Position numbers and translations under genes: made by a program. A stretch of 64,000 bases of DNA from Alphaproteobacteria bacterium (GTDB taxonomy: Bacteria > Pseudomonadota > Alphaproteobacteria > Micropepsales > Micropepsaceae): NCBI GenBank assembly GCA_019245415.1, contig JAFARO010000004.1:620001-684000 (forward strand), given 5' to 3'. The notes under the pieces were generated by a model that was not told the DNA's origin, searched no databases, and saw only the letters and a program-made list of their open reading frames with translations. Positions 27,280 to 34,625 of the stretch are shown piece by piece. Numbering within the stretch: the first letter of the stretch is position 1; the number at the start of each line of letters is the position of its first letter.

Positions 27280-27510
27280 ATGACCCGAGACGAAATTCAA
27301 GCACTGTTTGAACGTGTGCTCACCTGGCCGCGCCAGCTGCAGGAAGTGGCTGTCGAGGCCTTGCTTGGAATCGAGGCAATGGGTGCCGAGTCCTACCAGC
27401 TGTCGGACGATGAGCGCCGCGGTGTCGAGCGCGGCCTGGAAGACGTGCGCCAAGGCCGGTTCGCATCCGCCGAAGAGGTGGCCGCCCTGTTCGCCCGCTA
27501 CAAGCAGTGA
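27280..27510 (+). CDS. antitoxin of a ParDE/RelBE-type pair
   Basis: 76 residues, acidic, with a helix (RDEIQALFERVLTWPRQLQEVAVEALLG) and a C-terminal segment with the antitoxin-like pattern LSDDERRGVERGLEDVRQG and EEVAALFARY. The upstream gene is the toxin partner by overlap: its TGA overlaps the GTG of the toxin. Antitoxins of this short kind wrap the toxin and repress the operon. The IS1-like element lies 50 bp upstream and may have replaced part of the promoter region. Confidence 0.85.
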   Translation: MTRDEIQALFERVLTWPRQLQEVAVEALLGIEAMGAESYQLSDDERRGVERGLEDVRQGRFASAEEVAALFARYKQ

Positions 27511-27815
27511 ATGTTCGCTATTCGCTGAACGCTACGGCCGAGCTTTCGGAAATATTTTCCTACATAGCGCGCGAGAATCCGGCGGCTGCACGCACCGTCG
27601 TCGAACGCGTAGAGCAGGTCGTGGCTCGGTTGGCGCTGTTTCCTGGAAGCGCGCGGCTCAGCGACGTGGCGGGTGTGCGCGTCGCGCCTCTCGTGCGATT
27701 TCCGTATTCGATATACTATAAGGTTGACGCTGGCGAACTGTTGATCCTGCACATCCGGCATGGTGCCCGGCGCCCGCCCGCCTTTCACGAACAGCCCCAG
27801 CCCTTCGTTTTATAG
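27507..27815 (+). CDS. ParE/RelE-superfamily toxin
   Basis: 102 residues from GTG at 27507, overlapping the antitoxin stop (GTGA). The RelE/ParE fold is shown by VRYSLNATAELSEIFSYIARENP, the Arg-rich helix and the strands VRVAPLVRFPYSIYYKV and LLILHIRHGARR. No clear RelE catalytic set, so ParE-like gyrase poisoning or mRNA cleavage cannot be separated. Intact, in a two-gene operon. Confidence 0.9.
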   Translation: MNVRYSLNATAELSEIFSYIARENPAAARTVVERVEQVVARLALFPGSARLSDVAGVRVAPLVRFPYSIYYKVDAGELLILHIRHGARRPPAFHEQPQPFVL

Positions 27816-27938
27816 CCGCGGCTTGCCGAAGTCCCGCATCGGGATCACCTGGGCAGTCTGAGCCTGCGCGTCCATCGGCATGTCGCGAAGCGCGACCGGC
27901 GCCTTCGTCCGTTAACCTCTTCCGGTTGCGGCTTTAAC

Positions 27939-27993
27939 GATTCTCTGCTTGACCGCGCGAATCGGTTGGTGATTCGTTCGTCGCATGCGAATC
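27939..27993. promoter_or_regulatory. cluster of four GANTC sites around the ftsB start
   Basis: GATTC 27939-27943, GAATC 27959-27963, GATTC 27971-27975 and GAATC 27989-27993, the last inside the coding sequence. TTAAC words at 27912 and 27934 nearby are CtrA-half-site-like. Fits cell-cycle control of a division gene. Confidence 0.6.
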
Positions 27994-28299
27994 AGGCGCA
28001 GTGTCTCCCGCGTGTTCGCCGCTCTGGTGCTGCCGGCGGTGTGCACGGGCGTCGGCGCCTATTTCGGCTGGCACGCGATCTGGGGCGAGCGCGGCGTCCT
28101 GGCGCTGCAGGATGCCCAGGCCCAGCTGGGCGTCCGCAAGGAGCAGCTCGTCGCCATCCGCGACCGGCGCGCGCGGCTCGAACATCGCATCGCCCTCATG
28201 CGGCCGGGTCAGGTCGACCCCGATCTCGTCGAGGAGCTGGCGCGCCAGGAACTCATGGATGGCCAGCCCGGCGAAGTCGCGGTGCCCAGGAAGCCGTAG
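27985..28299 (+). CDS. ftsB: septum formation initiator FtsB/DivIC
   Basis: 104 residues: one N-terminal membrane helix (VFAALVLPAVCTGVGAYFGWHAI), then a leucine-zipper-like coiled coil (LALQDAQAQLGVRKEQLVAIRDRRARLEHRIALM, in shortened view) and the typical PGQVDPDLVEELARQEL end. It bridges FtsL and FtsQ in the divisome. Position between eno and pdhA is the standard alphaproteobacterial context. Four GANTC sites overlap its start. Confidence 0.9.
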   Translation: MRIRRSVSRVFAALVLPAVCTGVGAYFGWHAIWGERGVLALQDAQAQLGVRKEQLVAIRDRRARLEHRIALMRPGQVDPDLVEELARQELMDGQPGEVAVPRKP

Positions 28300-28313
28300 A
28301 ACCTTATCGGGCC

Positions 28314-28398
28314 GTCACCCTGAGGTGCTCCGCGCGCGTGCTTCGAGGCTCGCTTCGCTCGCACCTCAGCATGACGCGCGCGAAGCCTCGAAGGGTGC
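28314..28398. repeat. family H palindromic repeat (CACCCTGAGG / CCTCAGCATGAC / CTTCGAGG)
   Basis: GTCACCCTGAGGTGC, then GCTTCGAGGCTCGC, then GCACCTCAGCATGACGCG and GCCTCGAAGGGTG. Two interlocked inverted pairs. Sits between convergent ftsB and the AI-2E gene. Confidence 0.85.
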
Positions 28399-28402
28399 GG
28401 TC

Positions 28403-29428
28403 TCACACCGGCACCGTGTCCGGGATTTCGGCCGGTTTGTGCAGGGCGTTGCGGACATAGAGCACCTTGACCGCGGTGAACACCGCCACGACCACCGGCG
28501 CTGCGAGCACCACGCCCCAGAAGCCGAAGATCAGCTGGGCGATGAAGATGCCGATCAGGATGAGCGCGGGCGGGATGCGCACGAACCAGCGCTGCAGCAT
28601 CGGCGCGATGAAATAGCCTTCGATCATGTGGACGGCGAGATAGATGAGCGCCGTCCAGACGGCGATCTGCATGCTCTGGGTCAGGGCCACAAGCAGCGCC
28701 GGCACCGCGCCCAGGAAGGGGCCGAGATAAGGAACCGCCTCCGCCAGGCCCGCGATCAGCGCCAGCGCCAGAGGGGCCGGCACGCCGATCGCCAGCAGCC
28801 CGACATAGGTCAGCACGCCCACGATCAGCATCGCGCCGAGCTGTCCCAGCATCCACAGCTTGAGCGAAGTCGCGATCAGGTCCAGCGCCTCCTCGCCCTT
28901 CTTCTGCATGCGCTGCGGGAACAGCGTGGCGATGCCGTCGCGATAGATCGCGGGCTCGGCGGCGAGATAGATCGCCGAGACGCCGACGATCACCGCCACC
29001 TCGCCGAACGAGATGCCCGACAGCAGCACCGTCGGCAGCTCGGCGCCGAGCGAACCGGCGGTCTTGGCGATCGGCGAAGCGTCGATGCCGTTGGCGCGCA
29101 GGAAGGCCTCGAAGGTGCCGAGCCCGTCGCGCGCGCGCTGGATCGCGTCGTGCAGCTGGCCGCCCATGGTGGCGCCGAACAGTATCAGGCAGAGCGCCAC
29201 CAGGCCCACCACAACCAGCACCGCGATCACCAGCGCTGCGCCGCGCGTAAACGGCAGCAGCCGGCAGATCACGCGCGTCATCAGCCTGAGCAGCAGCGAG
29301 AGCAGCAGGGCGGCGAAGGCGACGAGCAGCGCGCTGCGCAGCAGCCATACCAGCCACACCGCCGCCGCCGTGCCGATCCAGATCGCGGCGGTCTTGAGCA
29401 CGGTGGAGGTCTGAACGCCCGCGGCCAT
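28403..29428 (-). CDS. AI-2E family transporter (PerM/TqsA type)
   Basis: 341 residues from the ATG at 29428; an in-frame ATG at 29488 lies in a G repeat and is less likely. Seven to eight predicted helices in the family pattern: two at the N-terminus, a long middle soluble part (GGQLHDAIQRARDGLGTFEAF), then the conserved block PYLGPFLGAVPALLVAL and GYFIAPMLQRWFVRIPPALILIG in parts. Such proteins export autoinducer-2 or act as Na+/H+ antiporters; substrate here unknown. Inserted between ftsB and pdhA, opposite strand. Confidence 0.9.
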   Translation of the reverse strand: MAAGVQTSTVLKTAAIWIGTAAAVWLVWLLRSALLVAFAALLLSLLLRLMTRVICRLLPFTRGAALVIAVLVVVGLVALCLILFGATMGGQLHDAIQRARDGLGTFEAFLRANGIDASPIAKTAGSLGAELPTVLLSGISFGEVAVIVGVSAIYLAAEPAIYRDGIATLFPQRMQKKGEEALDLIATSLKLWMLGQLGAMLIVGVLTYVGLLAIGVPAPLALALIAGLAEAVPYLGPFLGAVPALLVALTQSMQIAVWTALIYLAVHMIEGYFIAPMLQRWFVRIPPALILIGIFIAQLIFGFWGVVLAAPVVVAVFTAVKVLYVRNALHKPAEIPDTVPV

Positions 29429-29483
29429 GGAGCGGGAACGCGCGGGGCGAGGGATCGCTTTCGCGATCCCCCAATCAAAAACC

Positions 29484-29571
29484 GTCATCGCCCGGCCCGA
29501 AAGGGTCCAGGCGACCCATTTTGCAGGCACAAAAAAGGAAATTGGGTCGCCCGCATGAAGCGGGCGATGAC
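29484..29571. repeat. family G palindromic repeat
   Basis: GTCATCGCCCGGCC on the left, CGGGCGATGAC on the right; inner GGCGACCCATTTT against AAATTGGGTCGCCC. Located in the gap between the divergent AI-2E gene and pdhA, where it may carry promoter parts. Confidence 0.85.
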
Positions 29572-29673
29572 GCTTCGGGAGGAAAGGTGCGGCACCGCCG
29601 CTTGCCAAAAGCCCGCCTGCTTGCCACAACGGCCGATGGTGCCGCCAGGCTTGCCCCAAACGCCGGACCCTTA

Positions 29674-30666
29674 ATGAATAACCCTGACATATCAAAGACT
29701 AACGGCCAGGGCCGGGCGGCGGCGCTCAAGGGCTTCTACTCCCAGATGCTGCTCATCCGCCGCTTCGAGGAAAAGGCGGGCCAGCTCTACGGCATGGGGC
29801 TGATCGGCGGCTTCTGCCACCTCTATATCGGCCAGGAGGCGGTGGTCGTCGGCATGCATGCCGCCACGGGGCCGTCCGACCAGGTCATCACCGCCTATCG
29901 CGACCACGGCCACATGCTGGCCTGCGGCATGGACCCCAAGGGCGTCATGGCCGAGCTCACCGGGCGCCGCACCGGCTATTCCAAGGGCAAGGGCGGCTCG
30001 ATGCACATGTTCAGCGCCGAGAAGCGCTTCTATGGCGGTCACGGCATCGTCGGCGCGCAGATCCCGCTCGGCACCGGGCTCGCCTTCGCCAACAGGTACC
30101 GCGACAACGACGCGGTGACGCTGACCTATTTCGGCGACGGCGCCGCCAACCAGGGCCAGGTCTATGAGAGCTTCAACATGGCCGAGCTCTGGAAGCTTCC
30201 CGTCGTCTACATCATCGAGAACAACCAGTACGCCATGGGCACCAGCGTCGAGCGCTCGAGCGCGCAGGTGGATTTCTCGCGCCGCGGCGCCTCGTTCAAC
30301 ATTCCCGGCGAGCAGGTCGACGGCATGGATGTCGAGGCGGTGTACGCGGCGGGCGCCAAGGCCATCGCCGCCTGCCGCGCCGGCAAGGGCCCGGTCATCC
30401 TGGAAATGAAGACCTATCGCTATCGCGGCCACTCGATGTCCGATCCTGCGAAGTACCGCACGCGCGAGGAGGTCCAGGGCGTGCGCGAGAAGCGCGATCC
30501 GATCGACCATCTCGGCCAGAAGCTGACCGCCGCCGGCATCGCCGGCGAGGACGATCTGAAGGCCATCGACAAGGACATCCGCGCCGTCGTCAACCGCGCC
30601 GCCGAGTTCGCCACCGAAAGCCCCGAGCCCGAGGCCGCCGAACTCTTCACGGACGTGCTGGCATGA
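29674..30666 (+). CDS. pdhA: pyruvate dehydrogenase E1 alpha subunit
   Basis: 330 residues from ATG 29674 (MNNPDISKTN). E1 alpha of the heterotetrameric type: FYSQMLLIRRFEEKAGQLYG, the ThDP-binding motif GDGAANQGQVYES to ENN (about 154-184), and YRYRGHSMSDPAKYRTREE with the loop that would be phosphorylated in mitochondria. It decarboxylates pyruvate with the beta subunit encoded next. A D repeat of 158 bp separates the two genes, unusual since they normally almost touch. Confidence 0.96.
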   Translation: MNNPDISKTNGQGRAAALKGFYSQMLLIRRFEEKAGQLYGMGLIGGFCHLYIGQEAVVVGMHAATGPSDQVITAYRDHGHMLACGMDPKGVMAELTGRRTGYSKGKGGSMHMFSAEKRFYGGHGIVGAQIPLGTGLAFANRYRDNDAVTLTYFGDGAANQGQVYESFNMAELWKLPVVYIIENNQYAMGTSVERSSAQVDFSRRGASFNIPGEQVDGMDVEAVYAAGAKAIAACRAGKGPVILEMKTYRYRGHSMSDPAKYRTREEVQGVREKRDPIDHLGQKLTAAGIAGEDDLKAIDKDIRAVVNRAAEFATESPEPEAAELFTDVLA

Positions 30667-30693
30667 GCGTTCTGTACGTTGCTTGCACCCAGT

Positions 30694-30851
30694 GTCATCC
30701 CCGGCCGAGCGAAGCGAGGGGAAGGGGACCCAGGTCGCGAAAAGCGCTCGGTCTCGAAAATGTGGTTCGAACAAATTCTTCGCGAGTTTATCGGCCGTCG
30801 GCACCTGGGTCCCCTTCCCTCGCGCGCATTCGCGCGCTCGCCGGGGATGAC
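30694..30851. repeat. family D element without gene (MITE-like), 158 bp
   Basis: Ends GTCATCCCCGGCCGAGCG and GCTCGCCGGGGATGAC with inner GGGAAGGGGACCCAGGT-type blocks, as in the 462-bp GIY-YIG elements, but only about 60 bp of centre. Splits pdhA from pdhB. Confidence 0.9.
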
Positions 30852-30871
30852 AGCGAGTGGGCGGTCGCCCC

Positions 30872-32311
30872 ATGACCACCCAGATCCTCATGCCGGCGCT
30901 ATCGCCCACGATGGAGGAGGGCAAGCTCGCCAAGTGGCTGGTCAAGCCCGGCGACGCGGTCAAGTCCGGCGACATCCTTGCGGAGATCGAGACCGACAAG
31001 GCGACGATGGAATTCGAAGCCGTCGACGAGGGCCGCATCGGCAAGCTTCTCGTTGCCGAAGGCACCGAAGGCGTCAAGGTCAACCAGCCCATCGCGGAAC
31101 TGGTGGGCGAAGGCGAGACCGCGAAACCGGTGGCGGCGGTGGAGACCAGGGCGTCCTCCTTCGAGACGCGGCCTGCGGCCGCTCCTCAGGATGACGCCCG
31201 CGCAAAGCAGTCGCGTCACCCTGAGGTGCACCGCGAAGCGGTGCCTCGAAGCACGCGCGGGCTTGCTCAGGATGCCGAGCGAGCCTCGAAGGGCGACCCG
31301 ACAAAAGAAATCCCCGAAGGCACCGAGATGGTCACGCAAACCGTCCGCGAAGCTTTGCGCGATGCCATGGCCGAAGAGATGCGCCGCGACGAGAGCGTCT
31401 TCCTGATGGGCGAGGAGGTGGCGCAGTACCAGGGCGCCTACAAGGTAAGCCAGGGCCTGCTCGACGAGTTCGGGCCAAAGCGCGTCATCGACACCCCGAT
31501 CACCGAGCAGGGCTTCGCAGGCCTGGGCGTCGGCGCGGCGTTCGCGGGCCTCAGACCCATCGTCGAGTTCATGACCTGGAACTTCGCGATGCAGGCGATC
31601 GACCAGATCGTCAACTCCGCCGCCAAGACGCATTACATGTCCGGCGGCCAGATGAGTTCGCCGATCGTCTTCCGCGGCCCCAACGGCCCGGCGGCGCGAG
31701 TCGGCGCCCAGCACAGCCAGGACTATTCCTCGTGGTACGCCCATGTTCCGGGCATCCGGGTGATCGCGCCGTACTTCGCCGCCGATGCCAAGGGGTTGCT
31801 GAAGGCGGCGATCCGCGATCCCAATCCGGTGATCTTCCTGGAGAACGAGATCGTCTACGGACGCTCCTTCCCGGTGCCGAAGCTCGACGATTTCGTGCTG
31901 CCCATCGGAAGAGCGCGCGTGGTGCGCGAGGGAACGCACGTCACGCTGGTCTCCTATTCGATCTGTGTCGGCCAATGCCTGGAAGCGGCGGAGAAGCTCG
32001 CCAAGGAAGGCATCGAGGCTGAGCTGATCGACCTGCGCACCCTGCGCCCGCTCGACAGCGACACCGTGATCCAATCGGTCAAGAAGACCAACCGCGTCGT
32101 CACCGTGGAGCAGGGCTGGCCGGTGTGCTCCATCGGCTCGGAGATCTGCGCGCGGGTGGCGAGCGAGGCCTTCGACTGGCTCGACGCGCCGCCGACGAAA
32201 GTGAGCGGCGCCGACGTGCCGATGCCCTATGCCGCCAATCTCGAAAAGCTCGCGCTGCCCGGCGTGGACGACATCGTCGCAGCGGCGAAAGCGGTGTGTT
32301 ATCGAGCATGA
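30872..32311 (+). CDS. pdhB: pyruvate dehydrogenase E1 beta subunit with N-terminal lipoyl domain
   Basis: 479 residues. Lipoyl domain (about 1-78) with lipoylated K43 in [10 protein letters not shown]; a linker (about 80-150) whose middle is the translation of an H repeat; then the E1 beta catalytic domain from about 152 ([61 protein letters not shown]). The lipoyl-E1 beta fusion is typical of alphaproteobacteria. The first 75 codons are nearly identical to those of pdhC, suggesting gene conversion. No strong ribosome site is visible, since the upstream D repeat ends 20 bp before the start. Confidence 0.95.
   Translation: MTTQILMPALSPTMEEGKLAKWLVKPGDAVKSGDILAEIETDKATMEFEAVDEGRIGKLLVAEGTEGVKVNQPIAELVGEGETAKPVAAVETRASSFETRPAAAPQDDARAKQSRHPEVHREAVPRSTRGLAQDAERASKGDPTKEIPEGTEMVTQTVREALRDAMAEEMRRDESVFLMGEEVAQYQGAYKVSQGLLDEFGPKRVIDTPITEQGFAGLGVGAAFAGLRPIVEFMTWNFAMQAIDQIVNSAAKTHYMSGGQMSSPIVFRGPNGPAARVGAQHSQDYSSWYAHVPGIRVIAPYFAADAKGLLKAAIRDPNPVIFLENEIVYGRSFPVPKLDDFVLPIGRARVVREGTHVTLVSYSICVGQCLEAAEKLAKEGIEAELIDLRTLRPLDSDTVIQSVKKTNRVVTVEQGWPVCSIGSEICARVASEAFDWLDAPPTKVSGADVPMPYAANLEKLALPGVDDIVAAAKAVCYRA
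31154..31297. repeat. family H repeat translated in frame inside pdhB linker
   Basis: CCTTCGAGACGCGGCCTGC, CTCCTCAGGATGACG, GTCACCCTGAGGTGC and GCCTCGAAGGGCGAC are the H-family words. All are read through in the pdhB frame, giving residues about 95-142 of the lipoyl-to-E1 linker (including [15 protein letters not shown]). Confidence 0.85.
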
Positions 32312-32340
32312 GGACGAGGACTGCATCCGACAGTCTGATT

Positions 32341-32516
32341 GTCATGGCCCGCGAATGCGGGCCACCCAGTTGGGTTCTGCACAACAAAAAGAATTACACG
32401 CGGAGACGCGGAGGCGCGGAGGTGCGCTCCATTCTCCGCGTCTCCGCGCCTCCGCGTGAGCCTTTGCAGGTTCGAGGCACGCCTCACCTGGGTGGCCCGC
32501 ATTCGCGGGCCATGAC
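32341..32516. repeat. family M repeat with nested C repeat
   Basis: GTCATGGCCCGCGAATGCGG and CCGCATTCGCGGGCCATGAC are perfect 20-bp inverted arms; inner GCCACCCAG / CTGGGTGGC. A complete C repeat (32397-32458) sits in the centre. Separates pdhB from the GFA gene. Confidence 0.9.
32397..32458. repeat. family C palindromic repeat nested in M
   Basis: CACGCGGAGACGCGGAGGCG against CGCCTCCGCGTG with CTCCGCGTCTCCGCG between; arms of about 20 bp. Confidence 0.85.
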
Positions 32517-32531
32517 ATCGAGTGGGTTGAG

Positions 32532-32951
32532 ATGACGAGAGCCCCCAAATCGACCAAGCCCGCCAAATCCGCGCATCGCGGCGGCTGCCATTGCGGCGCG
32601 GTGGCGTTCGAGGTGCGGACGGCGGACTCGGTCGAACTCGTCGACTGCAACTGCTCGATGTGCGCCAAGACCGGTTATCTGCACCTGATCGTGGCGAAGA
32701 AAGACTTCCGCCTGTTGCGCGGCGAGAAGGCGCTCGCCACCTACACCTTCAACACCGGGGCGGCGAAGCATCTGTTCTGCAAGATCTGCGGCATCAAGTC
32801 GTTCTACGTGCCGCGTTCGCATCCCGACGGCTACAGCGTGAATTTCCGCTGCCTCGATGGGGGGGAGTTCGCCTCGGTCTTCACCACCCAATTCGACGGC
32901 CGCCACTGGGAGCAGCACGCCGGCGAACTGGCGCGGCTCGAGGAGAACTGA
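32532..32951 (+). CDS. GFA/CENP-V domain zinc protein
   Basis: 139 residues of the glutathione-dependent formaldehyde-activating (GFA) fold. Zinc-binding Cys motifs: GGCHCGAV (about 18-24), CNCSMCAKTG (about 39-46) and LFCKICGIKSF (about 81-87). Such proteins may bind glutathione-formaldehyde adducts; most have unknown substrates. It lies between pdhB and pdhC, an unusual place for it, bounded by M and H repeats, so it probably arrived as an insertion into the pdh cluster. Confidence 0.9.
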   Translation: MTRAPKSTKPAKSAHRGGCHCGAVAFEVRTADSVELVDCNCSMCAKTGYLHLIVAKKDFRLLRGEKALATYTFNTGAAKHLFCKICGIKSFYVPRSHPDGYSVNFRCLDGGEFASVFTTQFDGRHWEQHAGELARLEEN

Positions 32952-32991
32952 GTGGCGGGGGGAGCGATCATTGTCACCGATGGTGCGCGCC

Positions 32992-33143
32992 GTCACCCTG
33001 AGGTGCTTCGCGCGCGTGCTTCGAGGCTCGCCGCCGCCCTGAGCGAGCGTCATCCTTCGAGGCTCGCTACGCTCGCACCTCAGGATGACGCGAGACGAAG
33101 GGCGCTCGCACCTCAGCATGACGCGCGCGAAGCCTCGAAGGGC
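32992..33143. repeat. family H repeat, two copies in tandem
   Basis: GTCACCCTGAGGTGCTTCGC..., CTTCGAGGCTCGC, CACCTCAGGATGACGCG, CACCTCAGCATGACGCGCG and GCCTCGAAGGG. Ends 23 bp before the pdhC start, so it may contribute to the mRNA leader. Confidence 0.85.
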
Positions 33144-33166
33144 GGCGCGTCAAGAGTGGCTCCATC

Positions 33167-34609
33167 ATGACCACCCAGATCCTCATGCCTGCGCTGTCGC
33201 CCACCATGGAGGAGGGCAAGCTCGCCAAATGGCTGGTCAAGCCCGGCGACGCGGTCAAGTCCGGCGACATCCTGGCGGAGATCGAGACCGACAAGGCGAC
33301 GATGGAGTTCGAAGCCGTCGACGAGGGCCGCATCGGCAAGCTGCTGGTTCCCGAAGGCAGCGAGGGCGTCAAGGTCAACCAGCCCATCGCCACCTTGATC
33401 GGCGAAGGCGAAGACGCGGACACGGCGCCCGACATCGCCACCGCCATGGCCTCGATCAAGGACGCGGTGAGCGCGGAGGCCAACGATGCCGCGCCCGCCA
33501 GGCTGCAGCACCCCCTCACCCCGGCCCTCTCCCCCGGTTCCGGGGGAGAGGGAGATTCCAATAAAATTTCCCTTTCCTCCTCCAGGGGGAGAGGGCAGGG
33601 TGAGGGGGTGGCGCAACAAGCTCCGCCTACGGAGCATCGCCTCTTCGCCTCGCCGCTGGCACGCCGAATCGCGCAGCAGAAGGGCATCGACATCGCCGCG
33701 CTCAAGGGCTCCGGTCCGCGCGGACGCATCGTCAAGGCCGATGTCGAAAGCGCGTCGTCCCTCGAGGCGCGCGAAATGCGCGCACCTCAGGATGACGCTC
33801 ATAAAAACCGTCGTGGCGCTGCCGCTACGACCCCTGAGGAGCGAGCGCCAGCGAGCGTCTCGAAGGGCGACGGGCTCGGTGTCGCTCCGCTGCCCGATGC
33901 GCGGCTGTTCTTCGCCAAGGACGATTACGACGAGATCCCGCACGACGCCATGCGCAAGGCCATCGCGCGCCGGCTGACCTCATCGAAGACTCTGATCCCG
34001 CATTTCTATCTCACCGTCGATTGCCGCATCGACATGCTGCTGGAGACGCGCAAGCGCCTGAACGAGTCCGGCGCCGGGCAGGGCATCAAGCTTTCGGTCA
34101 ACGATTTCGTGGTCAAGGCGTCCGCGCTCGCCCTGATGCGCGTGCCGCAGGTCAACGCGAGCTGGACCGACACCGCGATCCTGCGTCACAAGCACGCCGA
34201 TGTCGGCGTCGCGGTGGCTCTCGATTTCGGGCTGATCACGCCGATCGTCTTGCGCGCCGAGGAAAAGGGGCTGGCCGCGATCTCTGCCGAGGTCAAGGAG
34301 CTCGCCGAGCGCGCGCGCGCCAAGAAGCTCAAGCCGGCCGAGTTCGAGGGCGGCAGCTTCGCGGTCTCCAATCTGGGCATGTTCGGCATCCGCGAATTCA
34401 CCGGCGTTATCAATCCGCCGCATGCCGCGATCCTGGCCGTCGGCATGGGCGAGGAGCGCGCCATCGTGAAGGGCGGCAAGGTCGAAGCGGCGACGATGAT
34501 GACGGTGACGATGTCCTGCGACCACCGCGTCGTCGACGGCGCCACCGGCGCGCGCTTCCTCGCCGCCTTCAAACAATTCGTCGAAGACCCGGCCGCGATG
34601 CTGCTATAA
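33167..34609 (+). CDS. pdhC: pyruvate dehydrogenase E2, dihydrolipoyl acetyltransferase
   Basis: 480 residues. One lipoyl domain (1-78, K43), an E1/E3-binding domain (about 157-192, [28 protein letters not shown], quoted in part: [10 protein letters not shown]), and the acyltransferase domain (about 245-480) with catalytic HRVVDG at 453-458. Both linkers contain translated palindromic repeats: an L repeat at residues about 115-148 and an H repeat at about 197-235. These replace the usual Ala/Pro linker and are probably tolerated because linkers need only be flexible. Forms the core of the PDH complex with pdhA, pdhB and lpd products. Confidence 0.95.
   Translation: MTTQILMPALSPTMEEGKLAKWLVKPGDAVKSGDILAEIETDKATMEFEAVDEGRIGKLLVPEGSEGVKVNQPIATLIGEGEDADTAPDIATAMASIKDAVSAEANDAAPARLQHPLTPALSPGSGGEGDSNKISLSSSRGRGQGEGVAQQAPPTEHRLFASPLARRIAQQKGIDIAALKGSGPRGRIVKADVESASSLEAREMRAPQDDAHKNRRGAAATTPEERAPASVSKGDGLGVAPLPDARLFFAKDDYDEIPHDAMRKAIARRLTSSKTLIPHFYLTVDCRIDMLLETRKRLNESGAGQGIKLSVNDFVVKASALALMRVPQVNASWTDTAILRHKHADVGVAVALDFGLITPIVLRAEEKGLAAISAEVKELAERARAKKLKPAEFEGGSFAVSNLGMFGIREFTGVINPPHAAILAVGMGEERAIVKGGKVEAATMMTVTMSCDHRVVDGATGARFLAAFKQFVEDPAAMLL
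33511..33610. repeat. family L repeat translated in frame inside pdhC linker 1
   Basis: CCCCCTCACCCCGGCCCTC, TCCCCCGG / CCGGGGGAGAGGG and AGGGCAGGGTGAGGGGGTG are the L-family words. Read in frame as [15 protein letters not shown] to RGRGQGEG, between the lipoyl and E3-binding domains. Confidence 0.88.
33755..33870. repeat. family H repeat translated in frame inside pdhC linker 2
   Basis: GTCCCTCGAGGCGCGCGAAA, GCACCTCAGGATGACGC, CCCCTGAGGAGCGAGCG and GTCTCGAAGGGCGAC are H-family words, with some decay. Read in frame between the E3-binding and catalytic domains. Confidence 0.8.
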
Positions 34610-34625
34610 GGCGCCGGGGGCAGGC

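Noticed and set aside
28001..29674. 557-residue plus-strand open frame opposite the AI-2E gene
   Set aside because: Composition is of antisense type (Asp/His/Arg/Gln runs) and it runs through ftsB in the wrong frame and two repeats.
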